Notes: generated from the sequence alone by a model not told the origin. Shown: positions 50,141 to 62,599, counted from the stretch's first letter. The stretch: DNA of 64,000 nucleotides from Paracoccaceae bacterium (GCA_014239455.1 JAAZYV010000007.1:1-64000); one strand, 5' to 3'. Numbers and translations are program-made.

Positions 50141-51547
50141 ATGAATTCAAGTAAAATTATCGAAAAGTTAAAGGCCGAAGAAATTGATTATGTCGATCTA
50201 AGATTTACTGATCCAAGGGGAAAACTTCAGCACGTTTCGATCTTAGGTGATACGATTGACCAAGAACTGCTGGATGATGGCTGGATGTTTGACGGGTCAT
50301 CTATAGCAGGTTGGAAATCAATTGATCAATCAGACATGAAACTAGTACCAGATTGTTCATCAGCCTATATCGATCCTTTTTATGCTGAAAAGACACTCTG
50401 CCTGCACTGTAATGTAGCTGAACCTGACACTGGTGAACTTTACGACCGGGACCCAAGGTCAACTGCAGTTAAAGCTGAATCATATCTTAAATCATCTGGT
50501 ATTGGGGAAACCTCCTTTTTTGGCCCCGAGGCAGAGTTTTTCCTTTTTGACGACGTAAGATATTCAACTACCATGAACAAGGTATCCTACGAGGTTGACG
50601 CAATCGATTCATCATGGAATACGGATACTGAGTTCGAAATGGGTAACATGGGACATCGACCAGGTGTGAAAGGGGGTTATTTCCCGGTAAATCCAGTTGA
50701 TTCAGGTCAAGACATTCGCTCCGAAATGTTATCAACAATGAAACGTATGGGAATGAAAGTAGATAAACATCACCATGAAGTTGCATCTAGCCAACACGAA
50801 TTGGGATTAATTTTCGATTCATTAACTAGACAAGGCGATGAGCTACAAAAATATAAATATGTCATACACAATGTTGCTCACGCATATGGTAAAACTGCCA
50901 CTTTTATGCCTAAACCAATTGCTGGAGATAATGGTACAGGTATGCACGTTAACATATCCATCTGGCAAAATGGAAAACCTCTATTTGCAGGAAATAGGTA
51001 TGCTGACTTGTCTGATGAAGCTCTTTACTTTATTGGTGGAATTTTAGATCATGCCAAGGCATTAAACGCGATCACGAATCCGGCAACAAATTCCTACAAA
51101 AGATTAATCCCTGGTTTTGAAGCTCCCGTACTAAGGGCATATTCAGCAAGAAATCGCTCTGGCTGTGTACGAATCCCCTGGACAGAAAGCCCAAATGGTA
51201 AGAGAGTAGAAGCACGCTTTCCCGACCCATCTGCCAACCCATATTTGGCATTCTCGGCTTTATTGATGGCTGGTCTGGACGGGATACAGAAAAAAACTGA
51301 TCCTGGCGAGCCCTCGGACAAGGACCTGTATGACTTACCGGCAGAGGAATTAGTATCCATTCCAACTGTTTGCGGAAGCTTGCGTGAAGCTTTGAAATCA
51401 CTAGAATCGGATCATGACTTTCTTCTATCTGGTGATGTTTTTACAAAAGGTCAGTTAGAAGGATATATGGAACTGAAATGGGAAGAAATACACGAATATG
51501 AGCATACACCGCACCCTGTTGAATACAAACTTTATTACTCTTGCTAA
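50141..51547 (+). CDS. glnA: type I glutamine synthetase
   Basis: 'WMFDGSSIAGWKSIDQSDMKLVPD', 'FGPEAEFFLFDDV', 'GDNGTGMHVNISIWQNGKPLF', 'KDLYDLPAEE' adenylylation-type site. Confidence 0.97.
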   Translation: MNSSKIIEKLKAEEIDYVDLRFTDPRGKLQHVSILGDTIDQELLDDGWMFDGSSIAGWKSIDQSDMKLVPDCSSAYIDPFYAEKTLCLHCNVAEPDTGELYDRDPRSTAVKAESYLKSSGIGETSFFGPEAEFFLFDDVRYSTTMNKVSYEVDAIDSSWNTDTEFEMGNMGHRPGVKGGYFPVNPVDSGQDIRSEMLSTMKRMGMKVDKHHHEVASSQHELGLIFDSLTRQGDELQKYKYVIHNVAHAYGKTATFMPKPIAGDNGTGMHVNISIWQNGKPLFAGNRYADLSDEALYFIGGILDHAKALNAITNPATNSYKRLIPGFEAPVLRAYSARNRSGCVRIPWTESPNGKRVEARFPDPSANPYLAFSALLMAGLDGIQKKTDPGEPSDKDLYDLPAEELVSIPTVCGSLREALKSLESDHDFLLSGDVFTKGQLEGYMELKWEEIHEYEHTPHPVEYKLYYSC

Positions 51548-51575
51548 AATAAAAAGTGGTATCCTTATTTAGGCT

Positions 51576-52373
51576 CTATGATTCAACTTTCTTAAGTGAG
51601 TCGATTTGAGCTTTTGTTAATGCAGACCTGCCAACGACAAAAGTATGAATGCCAAATACTATGGCATCAGATTTGGGCAACCTAAAGAGGCTCTGTTTTT
51701 CGACCCTCACCCAAAAGTCACCTTCAAAAAATGACTTACGAGTTGGCTGAGACAGCTCTTCTTTTTGAGGAGAGAACAATTCGGGGTTATCATATAAATA
51801 CCAATTGGCTCGCCATATTGGAGTCTCAACCTTCAAATTATTGAACATTCTTTGCACAAGATTAGAAATTTTATCCGTATAATGTGGCACAGGTTTGTGA
51901 ATCCTACTCATGGGTTTGCTCATTTTCTCTCCCAATGTCCACAAAGCCGGAAAGCATAAGATTCCACCATTGAGTATGTGTTCTTTCATTTCTGCATTCC
52001 ACTGCAAAATCAGTAAATCTTCTTGCACCAATCTACCAGCGATGACTAATGGGTTATCACACTCTAATAAAATTTTTTTTCCATCAGGCCGAGTTACTTT
52101 TGAACCTGTTACATCATAATTGCGGTCACGGTTCAATTTAACTAAAACCAAATTCAACAATTCTTTGGCAGCATCTTTAGCTTCTTCATTCAACTGAAAA
52201 ACTTTTTCTCTATTTTTCAAAATTAATTCATCACGATATTCCATTTGCCTATCGAAAGCATCATCTTGCAGGAATAATTCATCTGTTCTTAGTGGTTGAA
52301 CACCTGGTAACCTAGCTGTGACTACTCTATCCCAAGGTGACAGAGGTAAACTCTTCTGGCAAATTAATCTCAT
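51576..52373 (-). CDS. DUF3445 / heme-dependent oxidative N-demethylase-like protein
   Basis: 'LLECDNPLVIAGRLVQEDLLILQ', 'LNGGILCFPALWTLGEKMSKPMSRIHKPVPHYTDKI', 'FWVRVEKQSLFRLPKSDAIVFGIHTFV'. Confidence 0.75.
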   Translation of the reverse strand: MRLICQKSLPLSPWDRVVTARLPGVQPLRTDELFLQDDAFDRQMEYRDELILKNREKVFQLNEEAKDAAKELLNLVLVKLNRDRNYDVTGSKVTRPDGKKILLECDNPLVIAGRLVQEDLLILQWNAEMKEHILNGGILCFPALWTLGEKMSKPMSRIHKPVPHYTDKISNLVQRMFNNLKVETPIWRANWYLYDNPELFSPQKEELSQPTRKSFFEGDFWVRVEKQSLFRLPKSDAIVFGIHTFVVGRSALTKAQIDSLKKVES

Positions 52374-52693
52374 CAGATTGCCCAACTTTAATTAAATTAA
52401 CACACTACACCCAAATATTCATGCCGTTAAAAGCAACCATGGGTCGTAAATAGTACACTTTACATGGGATTTAAAATAATTCTACCGAGATTTGATGTTT
52501 ACCCTCAGTTACATCGAAGTCTAATCTTAGTATTGGCTATATGAATTGAAATTCAAGTTGTCACAATGATATCAAATGTTATGATGATTTTCTGGTACTC
52601 AACTAACTAATTGCAGTTAAGAGCCTGATCAAAAAAGGGACAATTTACTTTTCCATATATTGTTTTTTTAGAGATTTAGGTTACAACATATAG

Positions 52694-54694
<2,001 letters not shown>

Positions 54695-54819
54695 AAAAAC
54701 TTGCATCCCAAAAAAATACGATCAAAACACCAGAATAAGTATGTTACCATCTCGTCTATTTTGACTTGAATAGTCTTGTTAATAATGTATTAACTCCTGG
54801 GGCCTAATGTATTTGAAAG

Positions 54820-56700
54820 TTGGCTTTGGTAACCGAAATGAAGTCTAAAATAAATAAATTCTTTGCTTGGTTAGTGGTTTTTTTATTGGTCATAGGCCTG
54901 GCCGGATTTGGTTTGCAGGATGTTATATCTAGATGGGGAACCTCACGAGTAGCCAGTGTTGGTGGGACAACAATATCTACTGAAGATTTTAGGAGAGGAT
55001 TTATTCAGGAATTGAATTACGTTTCAAAGATTCTGGGCAAACAAATCACAATTGAAGAATCAAAATCAATGGGACTTCATCTTAGAGCACTTGAGAGACT
55101 TCTAAATAAATCACTGTTAGATCAAATTCTTAATGACATGCATTTATCAACAGGGGATACAGTCTTAATCAAAAAGCTTAAACGTGATCAAAATTTCCAA
55201 AATCCTTCTGGAAAATTTAGTAGACAAAATTATAAGCTTTATCTAGACCGAGTAAATCTTTCCGAAAATGACTTTGAAAATATTCTAAGGAAAGATATGA
55301 CCCGAGATTTTATTTTGCAGATAATTGGTGGGAAATTTCCTGCAAATACTAATATAAGTAAATTGATAGTAGACCATGCTGGAGAAGAACGAATGGTCTC
55401 TATATATAAGGCCAATGACGCGTTAGTTCATGTCGAAAGAAATTCAAATCATAAGGATCAGGAAGAATTTTTTAACCTTAATAAGGAAGTTTACCGATCA
55501 GCCAATATTAAGAAGGTATCCTTTTTAAGATTGGATCCCATAAAAATGGCTGAGCAAATAGAAATTCCTGATGGAGAGTTGATGGAAGCTTTCAAATTAC
55601 GAAAAGAAGATTATCTAAAACCTGCCAGAAAGACACTGAATAGAATTGTTTTTTCCAATAAGAAAAACGCTGAATTTGTATTTAGACAAATAGCGAATGG
55701 TAATCAAACATTTGATGAGATTGCAAATACTAGAGGTCTGAGTCCTGAAGAAGTAATATATGGAACTTTTTCAAAAAACCAATTACCAAAAACTGCCAGT
55801 GACTTAATTTTTTCAAATGATTTTCAACTCGGTGATGTGGTTGGGCCTATCTTAGGTGAATTAGGTTATGAAATTTTTGAAATTACTGACGTCCTTCCGT
55901 CTGAAGAATTAAATTTTACAGAGATAAGACATTTGCTCCACACAGAATTAGCCCAAATTAAAGCACGGGATACCTTATCAGCTACAGCTCCAGAAATAGA
56001 AGACATGATAGCTGCGGGTGAAAGTCTGGAAACAATTTCAAAGCAGTTTTCCATACAAATTGAAACTTTTGTTTGGTCAGCAGGAACTAAGGCACCGGAA
56101 CCATTTACTAGTAAAGAATTTGGTAGGTTAGTAAATACAGTCACAACAGAAACCTCTGATCTAATAGAATTGGAATCCGGCATTCTTGTAACTATGCGAT
56201 TAGATGAAGAAATCCCTCCCCAAATACCAAAATTAGAAGATATTTTAGACCAAGTGTCTACTGATCTATACAAAACGAAAAGAATAGAGGCTTTAACAGA
56301 AAAGGTAACTTTTGTTTTGACCAATAATGACCCTGCTGCTCCTTTAGAAACAAAATATTTTGATCTTCTTCTAGAGGAAAAACTAACTAGACAAAGTAGT
56401 TTAGAGTATATGGAACCAGATACCTTGAAAGAAATTTTTCAAGCAAAAACTGGGGATTTGATTGTGAAACCAGTAAGCAAAGGATCAATTCCTTACATGC
56501 TCTTAATTAAGATAGAAAAAATAATCCCTGCATCACAAAATGCTGGACAATACAGCAAATTTAAAATAGCGGTTCAAGATCAAATGACTGAAGAGGTAAA
56601 CAATGATTTAATATTTTCTATGATAAACAGTCTTAAAGAGACATATAAACCCACAGTTAATGTCAAAATGCTCGATAAAATTATCTCAAACCTACAGTGA
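54820..56700 (+). CDS. ppiD: PpiD/SurA-N type peptidylprolyl isomerase
   Basis: N-terminal TM anchor, 'VGGTTISTEDFRRGFIQEL' SurA_N, parvulin-like 'FVFRQIANGNQTFDEIANTRGLS'. Confidence 0.88.
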   Translation: MALVTEMKSKINKFFAWLVVFLLVIGLAGFGLQDVISRWGTSRVASVGGTTISTEDFRRGFIQELNYVSKILGKQITIEESKSMGLHLRALERLLNKSLLDQILNDMHLSTGDTVLIKKLKRDQNFQNPSGKFSRQNYKLYLDRVNLSENDFENILRKDMTRDFILQIIGGKFPANTNISKLIVDHAGEERMVSIYKANDALVHVERNSNHKDQEEFFNLNKEVYRSANIKKVSFLRLDPIKMAEQIEIPDGELMEAFKLRKEDYLKPARKTLNRIVFSNKKNAEFVFRQIANGNQTFDEIANTRGLSPEEVIYGTFSKNQLPKTASDLIFSNDFQLGDVVGPILGELGYEIFEITDVLPSEELNFTEIRHLLHTELAQIKARDTLSATAPEIEDMIAAGESLETISKQFSIQIETFVWSAGTKAPEPFTSKEFGRLVNTVTTETSDLIELESGILVTMRLDEEIPPQIPKLEDILDQVSTDLYKTKRIEALTEKVTFVLTNNDPAAPLETKYFDLLLEEKLTRQSSLEYMEPDTLKEIFQAKTGDLIVKPVSKGSIPYMLLIKIEKIIPASQNAGQYSKFKIAVQDQMTEEVNNDLIFSMINSLKETYKPTVNVKMLDKIISNLQ

Positions 56701-58229
56701 CGACCATGGAGTTTTTTCCTCCTTTCAAAAGATTTGAAGAAAATATTAACCTAAAGAAAAATCAAATCATTCACACCAAATTCTCTGCTGATCTTGATAC
56801 CCCCGTATCTCTGATGATTAAGTTAGATAGCCAGCAGAGCAATTCCTTTCTTCTTGAATCTGTCACTGGTGGAAAAATAAAGGGACGTTTTTCAATCATA
56901 GGAATTAAACCAGATCTAATATGGAGATATTCTGGAGATTTTCCTGAAATCAACCGACAAGCACTTCACAAGGAAAATTCATTTAGAAAAGCCGGTACTT
57001 CAGTACTTTCTTCGTTGCGGGAGATAATAAAGGAAAGTACTATCGACATACCAGATAATCTTCCCACCATGTGTGCAGGGTTATTTGGGTATCTAGGATA
57101 TGAAATGATACAGTTGACCGAGAAAATCCCTGCGGCCCAAGCTAATCCCTTAAATTTACCGGAGTCAATTTTTTTTAGACCCTCAATAATCATTATAATG
57201 GACAATGTTAAAGGAGAAGTTACAGTCGTTACACCAATATGGTGTGAATCCTATGCTGTTACTTCTTGCTCACCAAGGGAATGTTATGACAATGCTACTA
57301 ATTCTCTTAGCTCGATCTTAAGAATTATTTCTTCGCATTCCAGTCCTTATAAATTCCCAACAAAGTCAGATAAACCAAATACACTCTATAGAAAACCACA
57401 AAGTAATGTAACAAAAAGTGAATTCTTAAAGAAAGTTAAAAAAGCCATTAACTATGTTAAGTCAGGTGACATACTACAAGTGGTTCTGAGTCAGAGGTGG
57501 AAAATGAAATTTGACATTGATCCATTTTCCTTTTACCGAGCTTTGAGAAAGACAAATCCTTCTCCATATATGTTTTTTTTCAATTTTGAAAATTTTCAAG
57601 TTATTGGGGCAAGTCCTGAAATTTTAGTAAAAGTTGCAGAAGGTAAAGTAACCATAAGACCAATAGCAGGAACTAGGCCGCGAGGTAAAGATTTGGCCGA
57701 AGATTTGTTTTTGGAAAAAGATTTGCTGGCGGATCCCAAAGAGCAAGCTGAACATCTAATGTTGTTGGATCTAGGTAGAAATGACGTTGGTAAAGTTAGT
57801 GAGATAGGAACTGTAAAACCAACCGAAAAGTTCGTGGTCGAAAAATACAGCCATGTTATGCATATTGTTTCTAATGTAGAAGGTATCTTAAGATCTGACA
57901 AAGACAATGTCTCAGCCTTGTTTTCTGGATTACCTGCTGGAACTGTATCAGGTGCACCAAAAATTCGAGCTATGGAAATTATAAGCGAACTTGAGAAAGA
58001 AAAAAGAGGTGTCTATGCAGGCGGGGTCGGTTATTTTGGAGCTTCTGGGGAAATGGACATCTGTATTGCACTAAGAACTGCAGTAATCAAAGAGAAGCAC
58101 ATATATATTCAGGCAGGGGCCGGTATCGTTTATGACAGTATTCCAGAAAATGAATATATGGAAACGATCAATAAAGCTAAGGCCCTTTTTGCAGCTGTGG
58201 AAATTGCAGAGAATCAGTTTAGGAATTGA
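56697..58229 (+). CDS. trpE: anthranilate synthase component I
   Basis: 'GDILQVVLSQRW', 'IRPIAGTRPRGKDLAED', 'EHLMLLDLGRNDVGKVSEIGTV', 'PAGTVSGAPKIRAMEII'. Confidence 0.95.
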   Translation: MTTMEFFPPFKRFEENINLKKNQIIHTKFSADLDTPVSLMIKLDSQQSNSFLLESVTGGKIKGRFSIIGIKPDLIWRYSGDFPEINRQALHKENSFRKAGTSVLSSLREIIKESTIDIPDNLPTMCAGLFGYLGYEMIQLTEKIPAAQANPLNLPESIFFRPSIIIIMDNVKGEVTVVTPIWCESYAVTSCSPRECYDNATNSLSSILRIISSHSSPYKFPTKSDKPNTLYRKPQSNVTKSEFLKKVKKAINYVKSGDILQVVLSQRWKMKFDIDPFSFYRALRKTNPSPYMFFFNFENFQVIGASPEILVKVAEGKVTIRPIAGTRPRGKDLAEDLFLEKDLLADPKEQAEHLMLLDLGRNDVGKVSEIGTVKPTEKFVVEKYSHVMHIVSNVEGILRSDKDNVSALFSGLPAGTVSGAPKIRAMEIISELEKEKRGVYAGGVGYFGASGEMDICIALRTAVIKEKHIYIQAGAGIVYDSIPENEYMETINKAKALFAAVEIAENQFRN

Positions 58230-58256
58230 CTGCCAACGTAAACAAAGTTTCGATAT

Positions 58257-58394
58257 TTAGTTTTCCACAAAGATACGGAGAGAATTCAAATTTAAATCCA
58301 TAAAAATAATTATTATCAATAAAAAAACCCAAAAAATTACCCCAAAAAAGATACCTTTAGCTACACTTCCATCTGGTTTATTTATGTTTTTCAT
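58257..58394 (-). CDS. small single-pass membrane protein, 45 aa (not in ORF track)
   Basis: MKNINKPDGSVAKGIFFGVIFWVFLLIIIIFMDLNLNSLRIFVEN*; antisense in the trpE-trpG gap. Confidence 0.5.
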   Translation of the reverse strand: MKNINKPDGSVAKGIFFGVIFWVFLLIIIIFMDLNLNSLRIFVEN

Positions 58395-58472
58395 CTCAAT
58401 CTTTCTAAATATCTATTTTACTCTTAAGTATTTTTTTATAGCATTGATGCATACAATGAGAACTAGTTAAAA

Positions 58473-59057
58473 ATGTTAATATTACTAGATAATTATGATA
58501 GTTTCACATTTAATTTAGTTCACTATTTTGGCGAACTGGGATCTCCCGTAAAAGTATACAGAAATGACGAAAAAGACCCAGAGAGTATTTTGGCTGAAAA
58601 TCCTTCGGGAATTATTATTTCACCTGGACCGTGTAATCCCATAAAGGCTGGTATATCATTAGATCTCACAAAAAAGGCAGCACAGTATCAGTTGCCTCTT
58701 TTGGGAGTGTGTCTTGGACATCAAACTATTGGACAAGCCTTCGGAGGAGAAGTATCGTCAGCTAAAGAAGTACTGCATGGGAAAACGGATAAAATTTATC
58801 ATGATAAAATTGACTTATTTGATGGAATCCCCTCTCCATTTCGAGCAACCAGATATCACTCACTTTCTGTTATGAGAAAAAACTTTCCCTTGAAATTGAA
58901 AATTACCGCTGAGGCGAAATGTGGCGAAATAATGGCTTTAAAGCATAGAAATTTACCCATCTATGGAGTGCAATTTCATCCGGAGTCTATATCAAGTGAA
59001 TTTGGGCATAAGATTTTGAAAAACTTTATAAATGTCGTGAAGAATGCAAATGGATGA
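58473..59057 (+). CDS. trpG: anthranilate synthase component II (glutamine amidotransferase)
   Basis: 'LILLDNYDSFTFNLVHYFGELG', 'LLGVCLGHQTIGQAFGG', 'VQFHPESI'. Confidence 0.95.
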   Translation: MLILLDNYDSFTFNLVHYFGELGSPVKVYRNDEKDPESILAENPSGIIISPGPCNPIKAGISLDLTKKAAQYQLPLLGVCLGHQTIGQAFGGEVSSAKEVLHGKTDKIYHDKIDLFDGIPSPFRATRYHSLSVMRKNFPLKLKITAEAKCGEIMALKHRNLPIYGVQFHPESISSEFGHKILKNFINVVKNANG

Positions 59058-60072
59058 AAATTTGAGAAGTATACTAAAGGATTCACTTACGAGGAATCTG
59101 ACCAAAGAAGAATCTGAAATTCTCTTCAATAAAATAATGGATGGATCTTTTTCTGACATCCATCTTAGTGCAATTCTGGCTTCAATGAGTTCAAGAGGGG
59201 AAACAATTGAGGAGCTCATTGGTGCAACTAAAGCTATGAGAGAACACAGCACAAAAATTGTTGGAGGGAAGGATGTTATTGACATTGTAGGGACCGGTGG
59301 CGACGGGAAAGGAACTCTAAATATATCAACAGCAAGCGCAATTGTGGTCTCTGGGTCTGGTGTAAGGGTGGCAAAGCATGGAAACAGAAATATATCTTCC
59401 CGTTCAGGAGCTGCTAATATTTTAGAATCCCTAGGTATTGATGTCATGATGAAACCTGAGGTGGCCCAAAGATGTCTTGATGAGATTGGAATATGCTTCA
59501 TGATGGCACCTGTTTTCCATCCAGCTATGAAGAATGTGATGCCAGTACGTAATGAATTAGGAATTAGAACTATTTTTAATGTCTTAGGGCCAATGACAAA
59601 TCCTGCTGAAGTAAAAAAGCAACTCACTGGAGCCTTCAGTAAAGAGCTCTTGGAACCAATGGCACGTACATTATTAGCCCTTGAAACTGAAACTGCTTGG
59701 CTCGTGCACGGCAATGACGGGACAGATGAGATTGCGATATCTGACTTAACCAATGTGGTAGAGCTCAAAGATCGTGCAATTAGAAAATTCACTCTTAATC
59801 CTGTGGATTATGGATTCAAGTTACATTGCTTTGAAGGATTAATTGGAGGTAGTCCAGATTATAATGCTACGCAATTAAAGACTTTGCTAGAAGGGAAAAC
59901 AGGAGTCTATAGGGATTCAGTTTTACTAAACTCGGCAGCAGCTCTTTACATAGCAGGTGTGGTGAAAGATCTGAATGAAGGAATTTTCTTAGCTACAAAA
60001 TCAATCGATGAAGGAAAGGCCTTAAACAAATTGACTGAACTAAGGAAGATGTCTTCTTCCAAAGGAAGATGA
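59044..60072 (+). CDS. trpD: anthranilate phosphoribosyltransferase
   Basis: 'DIVGTGGDGKGTLNISTASAIVVSGSGVRVAKHGNRNISSRSGAANILESLG'. Confidence 0.96.
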   Translation: MQMDENLRSILKDSLTRNLTKEESEILFNKIMDGSFSDIHLSAILASMSSRGETIEELIGATKAMREHSTKIVGGKDVIDIVGTGGDGKGTLNISTASAIVVSGSGVRVAKHGNRNISSRSGAANILESLGIDVMMKPEVAQRCLDEIGICFMMAPVFHPAMKNVMPVRNELGIRTIFNVLGPMTNPAEVKKQLTGAFSKELLEPMARTLLALETETAWLVHGNDGTDEIAISDLTNVVELKDRAIRKFTLNPVDYGFKLHCFEGLIGGSPDYNATQLKTLLEGKTGVYRDSVLLNSAAALYIAGVVKDLNEGIFLATKSIDEGKALNKLTELRKMSSSKGR

Positions 60073-60863
60073 TGTCACCCTCCATTCTTGAGCAAATTAA
60101 ACATTATAAATTAGAAGAGATTGATACTCTTAAAAAGAACATTGGTTTAGGGTTATTGGAAAAAAATGCGTTAACTGCAATACCTCCTAGAGGGTTTTTA
60201 GATAAGCTAACTAAGGTAACAATTCCCAAAGTGAACATCATAGCCGAAATCAAAAAAGCCTCCCCTTCTAAAGGCATCATTAAAAAGAACTTTGATCCAG
60301 CAGTCATAGCTCAGATTTATCAAGAATCTGGAGCCTCATGCATCTCCGTACTAACAGATTCTCCTAGTTTTCACGGAAAAGCAGAAGATCTAGAAATTGC
60401 CAAAGAAAACTCAAACATCCCTATTTTGCGTAAGGATTTTATTTTTGATGAAGTGCAAGTGTTTGAAAGCCGATCGATGGGTGCTGATTGCATTTTAATT
60501 ATTATGGCTGCATTATCTAATTCAGAAGCTAAAAGAATAGAAACGCTAGCTTTTGATTTGAAAATGAACGTGATCTTAGAAGTGCACAACAAGAAAGAGC
60601 TTGATAGAGCTCTAGATCTCAAATCAAAATTGATAGGCATAAACAACCGGAATCTAAATACCTTTGAAACAGATTTGGATACTACTATCAATTTGAGTGA
60701 ATTCATACCTGATGGATACCACGTAATTTCTGAAAGTGGCCTGTCAAGTAGGGAAGATATTAAAAAAATGTGTAAAAATGGTATCAATTCATTTTTGATA
60801 GGAGAAATGTTTATGAGATCTAATAATATAAATGATGAATTCAAAAGACTATTGGGACGATGA
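60069..60863 (+). CDS. trpC: indole-3-glycerol phosphate synthase
   Basis: 'IIAEIKKASPSKGIIKKNFDP', 'SVLTDSPSFHGKAEDL', 'IGINNRNLNTFETDL'. Confidence 0.95.
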   Translation: MMSPSILEQIKHYKLEEIDTLKKNIGLGLLEKNALTAIPPRGFLDKLTKVTIPKVNIIAEIKKASPSKGIIKKNFDPAVIAQIYQESGASCISVLTDSPSFHGKAEDLEIAKENSNIPILRKDFIFDEVQVFESRSMGADCILIIMAALSNSEAKRIETLAFDLKMNVILEVHNKKELDRALDLKSKLIGINNRNLNTFETDLDTTINLSEFIPDGYHVISESGLSSREDIKKMCKNGINSFLIGEMFMRSNNINDEFKRLLGR

Positions 60864-60869
60864 CATCAG

Positions 60870-61376
60870 ATGTCTAAACAAAAAAATCTAAGTCACCTTG
60901 ATGAAACTGGTAGTGCAACCATGGTAGACGTTACCAAAAAGCACGCCACTTCCCGAAGGGCAGAAGCAAGTTGCACAATACTATTGAATGCTACTTCGTA
61001 TGACATAGTCCAAAATAATAAAGCCAAAAAAGGTAATGTTCTAGAAGTTGCACGAATAGCTGGAATAATGGCCGCGAAAAAAACTGCTGAATTAATACCG
61101 CTTTGTCATCAAATCAATCTTTCGAATGTAGCCATAGATTTCAAACTTTCTAAGAGCGACCAATCCATAGTTGTTAGCGCGAGCACTGCAACCACTGATA
61201 AAACTGGGGTAGAAATGGAGTCTTTAGTGGCGACTTCTATAGCTAGTTTAACAGTTTATGACATGCTAAAGGCAGTTGATAAGAATATCAGAATCACAGA
61301 CATAGTATTGAATTTCAAAGATGGAGGTAGATCTGGGACATTCATCAGGGAAAAATCATCATCTCATAAGCTATAA
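60870..61376 (+). CDS. moaC: cyclic pyranopterin monophosphate synthase MoaC
   Basis: 'MVDVTKKHATSRRAEASC', 'AAKKTAELIPLCHQINLSNV', 'TGVEMESLVATSIASLTVYDMLKA'. Confidence 0.95.
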   Translation: MSKQKNLSHLDETGSATMVDVTKKHATSRRAEASCTILLNATSYDIVQNNKAKKGNVLEVARIAGIMAAKKTAELIPLCHQINLSNVAIDFKLSKSDQSIVVSASTATTDKTGVEMESLVATSIASLTVYDMLKAVDKNIRITDIVLNFKDGGRSGTFIREKSSSHKL

Positions 61377-62568
61377 TAACGCGCTGGAACTACTTTTTGG
61401 TTTACACAAATTTGTAACTCTTAATGATGAAACTATAACTTTGGAAAACAGTTTAGGTAGAGTTCTCCGCGGTGAAGTTAAAGCTTTAATAGACAATCCA
61501 CCTGCCGATATCTCATCAATGGACGGCTATGCAATAAATTCATTTGATGACAAATTAAATGGAATTTTAAGAGTGGTAGATGTATCTGCTGCAGGAACCC
61601 CTGCAAGAGCACAAGTTAGTCCTGGGAGCGCTGTAAGGATTTTTACTGGTGCTAAATTGCCACAAGGATCAAATTCAGTAATTGTTCAAGAAGAAGTGAC
61701 ATTAATAAAAAAAAGTGAAATTTCTATTAATAACCCAGAAAAGGTTTCACCAAATGAAAATGTCAGAAGAAAGGGTACAGATTTCATCGAAGGCACTACA
61801 GTAAAACCAGGTAAAATCATAACCCCTAAAGAAATTATGCTTTTTGCTGCAATGGGCCACGAGAAATTACTTGTGAAACAAAAACCGCTGATTTCTATTA
61901 TTTCGATAGGTAATGAATTAACTAAACCAGGTAACCTCCACAAAAAAAACCAAATCTATTCATCCAATGCTTATGGAATTAGTTCTCTATTAAGGAAATT
62001 ATCTTGTGAACCTGTAATTTTCCCAATAGCCCGAGATAACTTGGAATCAATAAAAAAAAGCTTGGACAAAGCTAGCCAAAATTCCGACATAATTGTAACT
62101 ACTGGGGGAGCTTCGGTTGGAACCTATGACTTGGTTAAGACAGCAGCCAAACAATTAGGTTTGCACCTTTGTTTCGAAAAGGTGAATATAAGGCCAGGAA
62201 AACCAACATTCGCTGGATATTTGAGGAACGTACCATTAATAGGTCTTCCTGGAAACCCGGTATCTTCCTATGTATGCGCCCAGTTATTTTTACTCCCATT
62301 AATAATGAAAATAATTGGATGCAAAATTGATTGCCCAATCATATCTAGTGCAAAATTGAATGCTAAAATGAACCCTAATGGCTCTAGACAAAATTTTGTG
62401 AGAGCTAATATAGTAAATGATGGCGGGATACGAATTGTATCACCAAAAGATAAACAAGACAGTTCTCTAGTTAAAACACTCCAAGAATCAAATTGTCTTA
62501 TTGTTCGTCCTCCAAATGACAACATTAAAAATATAGACGATTTAGTTGATATTATCGAATTAATCTAA
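61321..62568 (+). CDS. moeA: molybdopterin molybdenumtransferase MoeA
   Basis: 'PADISSMDGYAI', 'GAKLPQGSNSVIVQEE', 'TTGGASVGTYDLVK', 'LIGLPGNPVSSYV'. Confidence 0.94.
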   Translation: MEVDLGHSSGKNHHLISYNNALELLFGLHKFVTLNDETITLENSLGRVLRGEVKALIDNPPADISSMDGYAINSFDDKLNGILRVVDVSAAGTPARAQVSPGSAVRIFTGAKLPQGSNSVIVQEEVTLIKKSEISINNPEKVSPNENVRRKGTDFIEGTTVKPGKIITPKEIMLFAAMGHEKLLVKQKPLISIISIGNELTKPGNLHKKNQIYSSNAYGISSLLRKLSCEPVIFPIARDNLESIKKSLDKASQNSDIIVTTGGASVGTYDLVKTAAKQLGLHLCFEKVNIRPGKPTFAGYLRNVPLIGLPGNPVSSYVCAQLFLLPLIMKIIGCKIDCPIISSAKLNAKMNPNGSRQNFVRANIVNDGGIRIVSPKDKQDSSLVKTLQESNCLIVRPPNDNIKNIDDLVDIIELI

Positions 62569-62599
62569 CTGTGAATTGAAAATCATTGACAAGAAACCA

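Noticed and set aside
55866-56324. 152-aa minus-strand ORF inside ppiD
   Set aside because: Antisense shadow ORF; Ser/Val-rich translation typical of the reverse complement of a coding region.
58992-59792. 266-aa minus-strand ORF antisense to trpD
   Set aside because: Long, but fully antisense to a well-conserved TrpD; Ser/Ile/Pro-rich shadow composition and no known motif.
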